Of a stretch of DNA of 5,207 nucleotides, positions 1 through 5,036 are shown in pieces (position 1 is the stretch's first letter; each line of letters starts with the position of its first letter). The translations under genes were made by a program, and so were the position numbers. Under the pieces are notes generated by a model that saw nothing but the letters and a program-made list of their open reading frames with translations, made no database searches and was not told where the DNA came from. The DNA lies in contig JAISMQ010000004.1 of NCBI GenBank assembly GCA_031276685.1, positions 1 through 5,207 on the forward strand, read 5' to 3'. Source of the stretch: Treponema sp. GTDB lineage: Bacteria > Spirochaetota > Spirochaetia > Treponematales > Breznakiellaceae.

Positions 1-51
1 GGCCGCACCATCGCCGCAGCGCAGGCGCTCCAAAAACCACTCGCCAAATAA
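1..51 (+). CDS. C-terminal end of an unidentified protein (partial)
   Basis: Frame 1 is open from the first base and ends at TAA (49-51), giving the 16-residue tail GRTIAAAQALQKPLAK. The gene would run convergently towards parB, leaving an 81-base gap (52-132). The tail is too short to assign a family. A small inverted repeat GGAC/GTCC around 57-68 (GGACTGTCGGTCC) follows the stop, then a short TTCT; it could be a weak terminator, but the stem is only about 4 bp and there is no real T-run. The rest of the gap shows only a 4-bp GCGC/GCGC hairpin near 113-123. That this is a real gene end is an inference from the open frame and the spacing. Confidence 0.35.
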   Translation, partial: GRTIAAAQALQKPLAK

Positions 52-132
52 AGCGGGACTGTCGGTCCTTCTGCTAGCGGAAAATATCAAAGCCGGTTGT
101 TGGGGGGGTTGTGCGCGAAGCGCGGCAAATTG

Positions 133-1110
133 CTAGGTCCCCAGGATAATGTCATAGAGCCGGTCCAGGTCATCCATCGAATAGTAGTCGATGCGGATGC
201 TGCCCTTGTCCAGGCCGCCCTGGATGGATACTTTGGTGCCGAATCGTTCGATAAGCTTCGCTTCCATGTCGGCCAGTTCCGGGGCCCTATGGGCCTCCGC
301 CCTATGGGCCTCCGCCCGGTGGGCCTCCGCCCGGGGAGTTTCCGCCCGGTGGGCCTCCGCAGCGGCGGGATCGGGCGCGGCGGGGATTTCCGGCGTTCCG
401 GCTGCCGGGGCGCCGGATTCCGGGGTTCCCGGCCCGGTCCTGGGTTCTCCGCCCAGTTCCCCCGCCCGGCGTTCCGCTTCCCGGACGGAGAGGCCCCGCT
501 CGCGAATCTCCCGGAACAGGGTGTCCTGCCCGCCGGCGGCCTGGAGGATGGCGCGGGCGTGGCCCGGGGAAATTTCACCCCGCTCAAGGCTTTCCTGGAT
601 CGGCGGGGGCAGCCGGAGCAGCCGCAGGGCGTTTGCCACGGTGGAACGGTTTTTCCCCACCTTGGCGGCCACCGAATCCTGGGAAAGGCCCGTCAGCTCC
701 ATAAGGTTCTTGTAGGCGCGGGCTTCTTCTATGGGGTTAAGATCGGTACGCTGGATATTCTCGATCAGGGCAATTTCCAGCCGGGCTTCCGGCGTGTAGG
801 ACCGGACCAGGGCGGGGACTTCCTTCAGGCCCGCCATCTGGGCCGCCCGGTAGCGGCGTTCCCCGGCTACAATGGTGTAGTCGCCCTCCCCTTTCTGGAC
901 GATGATCGGCTCTATGATGCCGTGTTCCCTGATGGAGTTGGCCAGTTCCTTTAGCTCCTCCTCCCCAAAGTAGCGGCGGGGCTGCTCCGGGTTGGGCTTT
1001 AGCTTGTCCAGGGGTATGTACAATTCCCCGGCAGGGGCGGGGGAGATATCCTCTTCCGGCAAAATCAGGGCGTCCAGGCCCTTCCCTAGACCGAGTTTTT
1101 TAGGCGCCAC
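133..1110 (-). CDS. parB: ParB/Spo0J chromosome-partitioning protein (parS-binding CTPase)
   Basis: This 325-residue protein binds parS sites and, as known for the family, acts as a CTP-dependent sliding DNA clamp working with ParA. Residues 6-16 (LGLGKGLDALI) are the N-terminal motif that stimulates the ParA ATPase. The CTP-binding region shows Q43-P44-R45, GERRYRA (83-89) and ENIQR (117-121), followed by NPIEEA (125-130). A helix-turn-helix lies at about 139-165, with a central DNA-binding region after it to about 215. A low-complexity Ala/Pro/Gly/Glu linker fills about 220-277 and includes five tandem AEAHR-like pentapeptides. The C-terminal dimerisation domain covers about 279-325. The chosen start is GTG at 1110, because the ATPase-stimulating motif then falls at the very N-terminus and an AGGGAGG lies 9 bases upstream. 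A longer in-frame reading to 1239 would only add sequence that overlaps parA. The protein is about 40 residues longer than Bacillus subtilis Spo0J, and the linker explains the excess. No parS site was found in the window. Confidence 0.96.
   Translation of the reverse strand: MAPKKLGLGKGLDALILPEEDISPAPAGELYIPLDKLKPNPEQPRRYFGEEELKELANSIREHGIIEPIIVQKGEGDYTIVAGERRYRAAQMAGLKEVPALVRSYTPEARLEIALIENIQRTDLNPIEEARAYKNLMELTGLSQDSVAAKVGKNRSTVANALRLLRLPPPIQESLERGEISPGHARAILQAAGGQDTLFREIRERGLSVREAERRAGELGGEPRTGPGTPESGAPAAGTPEIPAAPDPAAAEAHRAETPRAEAHRAEAHRAEAHRAPELADMEAKLIERFGTKVSIQGGLDKGSIRIDYYSMDDLDRLYDIILGT
286..360 (-). repeat. Five tandem 15-bp units coding AEAHR pentapeptides in parB
   Basis: On the plus strand five 15-base units follow without gaps: 286-300 and 301-315 are identical (CCTATGGGCCTCCGC), 316-330 and 346-360 are identical (CCGGTGGGCCTCCGC), and 331-345 is a diverged unit (CCGGGGAGTTTCCGC). 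The period is a multiple of three and in phase with parB, so on the minus strand the units read AEAHR, AETPR, AEAHR, AEAHR, AEAHR (residues 251-275). They lie in the flexible linker between the DNA-binding and dimerisation domains. Any gain or loss of units would keep the reading frame. Confidence 0.93.
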
Positions 1111-1858
1111 GGCTGATAACCTCCCTGGCCAGGTTCTGATAGGCGCGGGCCCCCGCGCACTGGGGATCGTAGACGGAAATGGGAAGCCCGTGGGAAGGCG
1201 CCTCCGAAAGCCGGACATTGCGGGGGATAATGGTCGCAAACACCTTGTGCTTGAAGTAGGCGCTTACCTGTTTGATCACGTCCTGGGCCAGGCGGGTGCG
1301 GGAATCGAACATCGTAAAGAAGATCCCCCCGATATCCAGGGTGGGGTTCAGGCCCTTCTGGATCCGCTTGATGGTCTGCAGCAGCAGGGAAAGCCCCTCC
1401 ATCGCGAAGTACTCGCACTGCATGGGGATAAGTACCGCGTCCGCCGCAGCCATGCCGTTCAGCGTAAGCACCCCCAGGCTGGGGGGGCAGTCGATAAGGA
1501 TGTAGTCGAAGCTGTGGCGGACCGGCTCCAGGGACCGTTTTAGGAACAGGTCCCGGTCTTCCTGCTCGATCAGCTCCACCGCCGCCCCGGACAGGTCGAT
1601 GCTGGCGGGAATCACCTTGAGGCGCGGAACGGTCGTTGTCCGGATAACCGCCTCTATGGGCGCCTGGCCGGAGAGCAGTTCGTAGACCCCCGGTTTGCGG
1701 GGGTTTATCCCCGTCCCGCTGGACAGATTCGCCTGGGACTCGAAGTCCACCAGAAGTACGGACTTCCCCTCTTCCGCAAGGTAGGCGCCGATATTTACCG
1801 CCGATGTGGTCTTGCCAACACCCCCTTTCTGGTTCACAAAGACATAAACCCTGCCCAT
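1100..1858 (-). CDS. parA: ParA/Soj chromosome-partitioning ATPase
   Basis: This is a 252-residue deviant-Walker ATPase of the Soj/ParA/MinD superfamily. It binds DNA non-specifically as an ATP dimer and is switched by ParB. The deviant Walker A motif KGGVGKTT is at 11-18. The Walker A' segment VDFESQANLSSG is at 37-48, where the usual D-x-D-P-Q reads D-F-E-S-Q, with E40 in place of the normal catalytic Asp. The Walker B segment YILIDCPPSLG is at 119-129. The C-terminal half has the expected FFTMFDSRTRLAQDV and IPRNVRLSEAPSHG stretches. The ATG at 1858 is preferred over the in-frame TTG at 1876: it gives the start MGRVYVFVNQKGG and an overall length that align position for position with B. 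subtilis Soj (K16 and residue 40 coincide). No Shine-Dalgarno sequence precedes this ATG; a TATAAT box lies just upstream. The stop overlaps the parB GTG start by 11 bases, so the two form an operon. Confidence 0.96.
   Translation of the reverse strand: MGRVYVFVNQKGGVGKTTSAVNIGAYLAEEGKSVLLVDFESQANLSSGTGINPRKPGVYELLSGQAPIEAVIRTTTVPRLKVIPASIDLSGAAVELIEQEDRDLFLKRSLEPVRHSFDYILIDCPPSLGVLTLNGMAAADAVLIPMQCEYFAMEGLSLLLQTIKRIQKGLNPTLDIGGIFFTMFDSRTRLAQDVIKQVSAYFKHKVFATIIPRNVRLSEAPSHGLPISVYDPQCAGARAYQNLAREVISRGA
1120..1126 (-). promoter_or_regulatory. Ribosome binding site of parB, inside the parA 3' end
   Basis: Read on the minus strand, AGGGAGG lies 9 bases before the GTG at 1110. It sits within the last codons of parA. 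It decides the parB start, and with the 11-base parA/parB overlap it suggests translational coupling that keeps ParB and ParA levels linked. Confidence 0.8.
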
Positions 1859-1865
1859 ACCGTGG

Positions 1866-1871
1866 ATTATA
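1866..1871 (-). promoter_or_regulatory. Candidate -10 box (TATAAT) for the parAB operon
   Basis: On the minus strand a perfect TATAAT ends 7 bases before the parA ATG, so the predicted transcription start falls at or beside the A of that ATG. No good -35 is seen: at 17 or 18 bases spacing the hexamer is TAGCAA or ATAGCA. A TG lies one base off the extended -10 position. The region is only 65 bp and divergent, so a promoter for parA must lie here or inside the neighbouring coding sequence. Confidence 0.5.
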
Positions 1872-1895
1872 TCCAATATGTCCGCCGATTGCTAT

Positions 1896-1923
1896 TGAAC
1901 TACAGGGGAGATGGGTTTATCCT
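1896..1923 (+). promoter_or_regulatory. Possible promoter and ribosome binding site region of the HAD gene
   Basis: TTGAAC (1896-1901) and TATCCT (1918-1923), spaced by 16 bases, are a weak match to a sigma-70 promoter; if used, transcription would begin close to the ATG at 1930. The same stretch holds AGGGGAG (1904-1910), a good Shine-Dalgarno sequence but 13 bases from the ATG at 1924, longer than usual. The two readings conflict, because transcription from this promoter would leave the Shine-Dalgarno sequence out of the message. An upstream promoter inside parA is the alternative. Confidence 0.25.
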
Positions 1924-2757
1924 ATGGTTATGGAACCCATACGGATGCTCGTTTTGGATTTGGACGACACCCTTTTGCGCTCCGATTTGTCCATTTCTTA
2001 CCGTACACGGAATGTAATAAAAAAGGCGGTCGCCCAGGGGCTCGTGGTGGTGCTGGCCTCCGGCAGAATCCCCGCAGCCATAGATCGGTTTTCCAAAACC
2101 CTGGGGATGTCCAAGCGGCCCGGTTACATTATCTGCAGCAACGGTACGATTATCCAGGAAAGCAACACCGGCAAGATAATCTGGGAAGCCCAGTTGGACA
2201 CCGAAACCGCCCTGGCGGTCTACGATCTGGCGACGGCGGAAGGTTTTCCGGTCCAGATCTACGAAGACGACATCATGTACGTGTCAAAAACCAACGAATT
2301 TACCCGGTATGACCAAAAACTGACGGGCCTGAAGCAGGTGGTGGCGGACGATTTCCACAGCATCGTCAGGAAGGGCTGCAACAAGCTGCTGATCCCCGGG
2401 GATCCCATGCTGCTCCAGCCGCTGGAGATCCTTATCAGGACCTACCTGGGGAACGATATTAACCTGTTCACGAGCAAGCCTTACTTCCTGGAGATCCTGC
2501 CACGGGGGACCGACAAGGGAAGCGCCCTGGCCCGCGTGGCCCGGATGCTGGGGATTGAACAAAGCGCGGTTATGGCCATTGGGGACTCCATGAACGACGA
2601 GGCGATGATCCGCTGGGCCGGGACGGGGGTCGCCATGCTCAACGGGGACGAGCGGATCAAACAGATAGCCGATCTGGTAACGGAAAGCTCCAACGAGGAA
2701 GACGGCGTTGCCGGCATCATAGAACAGTACATCCTGGGAAAGGGCCCCCCTTTATGA
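1924..2757 (+). CDS. Cof-type HAD-superfamily phosphatase (class IIB cap)
   Basis: This 277-residue protein is a haloacid-dehalogenase-type hydrolase, probably a soluble Mg-dependent phosphatase acting on small phosphorylated metabolites such as sugar phosphates or nucleotides. All four HAD motifs are present: motif I DLDDT (12-16, nucleophile D12 and acid/base D14), motif II LASGR (44-48, S46), motif III K198 in PRGTDKGSAL, and motif IV GDSMNDEAM (220-228, D221 and D225). The cap between motifs II and III (about 85-185) and the SNG at 72-74 are typical of the Cof/YidA/YbiV family. The substrate cannot be read from the sequence. ATG at 1924 is the likely start; ATG at 1930 is possible, and an in-frame reading further upstream would run into the divergent parA region. 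The next gene begins 40 bases downstream on the same strand, so co-transcription is likely. Its role in the following signalling cassette, if any, is unknown. Confidence 0.92.
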   Translation: MVMEPIRMLVLDLDDTLLRSDLSISYRTRNVIKKAVAQGLVVVLASGRIPAAIDRFSKTLGMSKRPGYIICSNGTIIQESNTGKIIWEAQLDTETALAVYDLATAEGFPVQIYEDDIMYVSKTNEFTRYDQKLTGLKQVVADDFHSIVRKGCNKLLIPGDPMLLQPLEILIRTYLGNDINLFTSKPYFLEILPRGTDKGSALARVARMLGIEQSAVMAIGDSMNDEAMIRWAGTGVAMLNGDERIKQIADLVTESSNEEDGVAGIIEQYILGKGPPL

Positions 2758-2797
2758 CAGGCGCGCTGCGGCACACGCCGGCGGGATACGGAATTTC

Positions 2798-3793
2798 ATG
2801 AGCGACACGCTGCCCGTTCCCGGAACGACGGGCGGGCAGTCCCCGGGCGCGCCCCCGGCTCCCGCAAAAGAGGATATCCCCATCAGCACGGTGGATTCCC
2901 CTTCGGCAGTGCTGGAGCTGATCTACCAGCTTAAGATCAAAGATGTCATGATCACGGCGGTGATCACCGCGAAAAAGACCGATACCATGCGGTACATCCA
3001 GGCCCTGATGCGGGAAAACTACATCACCGGGGTGCCCATTACCGAAGACGGCGTTCTGGCGGGCATCGTGTCCATTGACGACATCGTTACCGCCCTGGAC
3101 AAGGGCTTTATCGACTGCCCGGCGGAGGAGCGTATGACCAGGGACGTGATCGTCCTGGAAGACGACATGCCCCTTTCCTTCGCCATTTCCTACCTCAACA
3201 AGTACCGTTACGGGCGTTTCCCCGTGGTAAACAAAAACAAAGAACTGGTGGGGATTATCAGTTCCAAAGACGTAATCAGCTCCCTGCTGGTGGAAATGAA
3301 CCGGGAGGTTCTGCGCTTGGAAAAGATGCACCAAAAGGAAGAGGGCGCGGCCTCCCCCTATTCGGAGATGGATTTTACCACGATAAAATACGACTTTGAA
3401 CTGGCGGGCAGGGCTTCCACCGAGATAAAAAAAGCCCTAAAACAGCGAAACATCGATCCGAAAATTATCCGCCGGGTGTCCATCGCCAGTTACGAACTGG
3501 AGATAAACCAGGTGGTCCATTCCAACGGGGGGAACATCCACTGCAGCATCCAGCCCGACAAGGTGATCATCATCGCCACCGATACGGGGCCGGGGATTGC
3601 CGACGTGAACCTTGCCCTGCAGGAAGGCTGGTCCACCGCCAACGAGTGGATCCGATCCCTGGGTTTTGGCGCGGGCATGGGGCTTGCCAACACCAAGCGG
3701 GTCAGCGATGAATTTTCGATAAATTCCGCCCTGGGCGCGGGGACGACGGTCCGTTCGACGGTGTTCATCAACTCCCCCAAGGAAGAAACCTGA
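2798..3793 (+). CDS. Tandem CBS domains fused to an RsbW-like GHKL ATPase domain
   Basis: This 331-residue soluble protein has three parts. Residues 1-30 are a Pro/Gly/Ala-rich, probably disordered tail. A CBS pair follows: about 46-101 (KDVMITAVIT, VPITEDGVLAGIVSIDDI) and 108-164 (RMTRDVIVLE, FPVVNKNKELVGIISSKDV). CBS pairs commonly sense adenine nucleotides. A short charged, possibly coiled-coil linker (165-182) leads to a HATPase_c domain (about 193-325). That domain has an N-box with E233, N237 and H241, a G1 box DTGPG (262-266) and a G2 box GFGAGMG (289-295), as in anti-sigma factor/serine kinases of the RsbW/SpoIIAB type. There is no histidine phosphoacceptor domain, so a classical sensor kinase is unlikely. 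The inferred role is nucleotide-dependent regulation; the partner is unknown. The ATG at 2798 is preceded by weak purine-rich sequence (GGCGGG, CGGAA). The stop directly abuts the next start codon, so these genes are one operon. Confidence 0.9.
   Translation: MSDTLPVPGTTGGQSPGAPPAPAKEDIPISTVDSPSAVLELIYQLKIKDVMITAVITAKKTDTMRYIQALMRENYITGVPITEDGVLAGIVSIDDIVTALDKGFIDCPAEERMTRDVIVLEDDMPLSFAISYLNKYRYGRFPVVNKNKELVGIISSKDVISSLLVEMNREVLRLEKMHQKEEGAASPYSEMDFTTIKYDFELAGRASTEIKKALKQRNIDPKIIRRVSIASYELEINQVVHSNGGNIHCSIQPDKVIIIATDTGPGIADVNLALQEGWSTANEWIRSLGFGAGMGLANTKRVSDEFSINSALGAGTTVRSTVFINSPKEET
3779..3785 (+). promoter_or_regulatory. Ribosome binding site of the DRTGG gene
   Basis: AAGGAAG lies 8 bases before the GTG at 3794 and within the last codons of the CBS-ATPase gene. 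It supports the GTG start, which follows the TGA stop with no gap. Confidence 0.65.
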
Positions 3794-4129
3794 GTGACCA
3801 TCCGGGAAGCGGCGGCGGCCCTGGGCGCGCAGATCGTCCAGGGCGAATTTGAGGACGCCCCCCTGACCGGGGCCTATACATCGGACCTGCTTTCCGACGT
3901 GATGGCGAACGCCAGGGACGGGGGCGCCCTTATCACCATTCAGGCCCACAAAAACACGGTGGCGGTGGCCACCCTGGTGAATATCGCCGCCATCGTGGTC
4001 TGCAACTCCCGCCCCCTGCCCCCGGACATGCTGGAAGCCGCCCGGGACGAGGGTATCGCGGTGCTGCTGACCGGGGAAAACCAGTTTACCGTCTCCGGGA
4101 AGCTCTACGGGCTTTTGCAGGGGGGCTGA
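3794..4129 (+). CDS. Small stand-alone DRTGG-type domain protein
   Basis: This 111-residue protein matches the compact DRTGG-domain family in size and pattern: an N-terminal helix (IREAAAALGAQIVQG), then TGAYTSDLLSDVMANA (25-40), a segment ITIQAHKNTVAVATLVNIAAIVV (47-69), and the C-terminal part DEGIAVLLTGENQFTVSGKLYGLL (85-108). The literal string DRTGG is absent, and no catalytic residues are evident, so a ligand-binding or regulatory role is inferred. The start is GTG, immediately after the TGA of the CBS-ATPase gene. The stop overlaps the PHP start by one base (TGATG). In other anaerobes similar small proteins are found with an RsbW-like ATPase and a PHP protein near [FeFe]-hydrogenase genes. 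The biochemical function of the family is not known to me. Family assignment is from pattern memory and not from an alignment. Confidence 0.78.
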   Translation: MTIREAAAALGAQIVQGEFEDAPLTGAYTSDLLSDVMANARDGGALITIQAHKNTVAVATLVNIAAIVVCNSRPLPPDMLEAARDEGIAVLLTGENQFTVSGKLYGLLQGG

Positions 4130-4890
4130 TGTCCCTTCCGGCGGACTTCCACAACCATTCCTGCCTTTCCCCCTGCGGTTCCCTGGATCTTTCGCCCCGG
4201 CTGCTGGTGGATACCGCCGCCGCCCGGGGGCTTAAGGTCCTGGCCCTGACGGACCACAATTCCAGCCTCAACTGCCCCGCCTTCGCCACACTCTGCGCCC
4301 GGCGGGGGATTATCCCCGTCTACGGCATGGAGGCCACCACCAACGAGGAAATCCACGTCCTGTGCCTGTTTACCGGCCTGGCGGCCTGCCTTGCCTTTAA
4401 CGACTACGCCTACAGCATCCTTACGCCGTTCCCCAACAACCCGGAGAAAACCGGGGACCAGGTCTACGTGGACGAGGAAGACAACATTCTGGGAGAGGTG
4501 GAGTACTACCTGGTCAGCCCGCTGGACCTTTCGGTGGACGACATCGGGGCCAAGGCGGCGGAGTACGGGGGCATCGTCATTCCGGCCCACGTGGACCGGG
4601 CGGCCTTTTCCATGTTCAGCCAGTTGGGCGCCGTGGTGGCGGGGCCCTGGGCCGCCGTGGAGTGTACGCGGATCCCCCCGGCAGCCATGGGGGGCGGGTC
4701 CGTTTCCGCGCCGCTGGACACCCTGGGCTACCCGCTTATCACCTCCAGCGACGCCCACTACCCGGAGCATATAGCCCGCCGGCCCTTTGAACTGGACATA
4801 GAGGCGGAGGAACTGCAGCCCGGCGGCCCCGGCACGGAGGCCGACATGGCCGCCCTTGCGCGGGCCCTGGAGAAGCGGCCCCGGCGCTAA
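4129..4890 (+). CDS. PHP-domain metal-dependent hydrolase
   Basis: This 253-residue protein has the full set of metal ligands of the polymerase-and-histidinol-phosphatase (PHP) fold: motif I DFHNHS (6-11, H8 and H10), motif II LTDHN (40-44, D42 and H43), E68 in YGMEATT, H76 in EEIHVL, H154 in IPAHVDR, and the C-terminal SSDAHY (206-211, D208 and H210). These would hold a two- or three-metal phosphoesterase centre. The intact ligands predict an active enzyme; candidate substrates (nucleotide, phosphorylated metabolite or nucleic acid end) cannot be chosen from sequence. Between H76 and H154 there is an acidic stretch (DEEDNILGEVEYY, 115-127), which I recall from PHP proteins near hydrogenase genes. 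The ATG overlaps the TGA of the DRTGG gene by one base, with AGGGGGG at 4119-4125 as ribosome binding site. It is the last gene of the plus-strand run and faces enolase. Confidence 0.9.
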   Translation: MSLPADFHNHSCLSPCGSLDLSPRLLVDTAAARGLKVLALTDHNSSLNCPAFATLCARRGIIPVYGMEATTNEEIHVLCLFTGLAACLAFNDYAYSILTPFPNNPEKTGDQVYVDEEDNILGEVEYYLVSPLDLSVDDIGAKAAEYGGIVIPAHVDRAAFSMFSQLGAVVAGPWAAVECTRIPPAAMGGGSVSAPLDTLGYPLITSSDAHYPEHIARRPFELDIEAEELQPGGPGTEADMAALARALEKRPRR

Positions 4891-4970
4891 GGCCTCCGCG
4901 CCGCCCTGCCCCAAAACAAGGCCCCGGCGCCAAGGTCCCGAAGTTAAGGCCCAAAACAGGGCTCCGGCAG
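4877..4970 (+). repeat. Degenerate direct repeats across the PHP stop and 3' flank
   Basis: GGCCCCGGCGC occurs at 4877-4887 and 4920-4930, with a diverged copy GGCTCCGGCAG at 4960-4970. The last two copies share a longer unit: CCCAAAACAAGGCCCCGGC (4910-4928) and CCCAAAACAGGGCTCCGGC (4950-4968), 17 of 19 identical and 40 bases apart. The first copy includes the end of the PHP gene and its TAA. The pattern looks like a decayed tandem duplication of the gene's end. The interval has no convincing ORF or RNA gene, and no plus-strand terminator with a T-run is visible. Confidence 0.65.
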
Positions 4971-4978
4971 TGGGGCGT

Positions 4979-5002
4979 AAAAAAGGCCGCCTTGCGGCGG
5001 CC
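4979..5002 (-). terminator. Intrinsic terminator of enolase
   Basis: Positions 4985-4991 (GGCCGCC) pair perfectly with 4996-5002 (GGCGGCC) around a 4-base loop (TTGC). On the minus strand this 7-bp GC-only stem is followed directly by six T residues (complement of 4979-4984), the classical form of a Rho-independent terminator, 34 bases after the enolase stop. On the plus strand the stem is followed by CCTTCAAAAA, so it should not stop plus-strand transcription efficiently. Confidence 0.88.
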
Positions 5003-5036
5003 CCTTCAAAAACCTGTGTCCGGCCAGGAAACCGCG

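Noticed and set aside
97..954. Long plus-strand open frame of 285 codons opposite parB
   Set aside because: It lies wholly antisense to parB, which has complete family motifs. GC-rich sequence gives long chance frames on the opposite strand; the protein is low in complexity and resembles no known family.
1110..1239. N-terminal extension of ParB to an upstream in-frame start at 1239
   Set aside because: The extra 43 residues have no family counterpart and overlap parA. The GTG at 1110 has a strong ribosome binding site and gives the canonical ParB N-terminus.
992..1543. Plus-strand open frame of 183 codons opposite parA and the parB start
   Set aside because: Antisense shadow of a clear parA; no ribosome binding site or recognisable domain.
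1804..1923. N-terminal extension of the HAD protein upstream of ATG 1924
   Set aside because: It would overlap the divergent parA start, and HAD motif I normally lies within the first 10-15 residues, as it does with the 1924 start.
2717..3334. Minus-strand open frame of 205 codons opposite the CBS domains
   Set aside because: Antisense to clear CBS motifs. Its His/Gly/Val-rich composition reflects complementary codons, and no domain is seen.
4588..4593. CACGTG core as a possible parS site
   Set aside because: parS needs the flanking arms of TGTTTCACGTGAAACA. Here the flanks are GGCC and GACC, and the site encodes AHVD in the PHP motif IV, so it is a coding coincidence.
4105..4914. Minus-strand open frame of 269 codons opposite the PHP gene
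   Set aside because: The plus strand carries a full PHP metal-ligand set. The antisense frame is Gly/Pro/Arg-rich and spans the gene like a GC-driven shadow.
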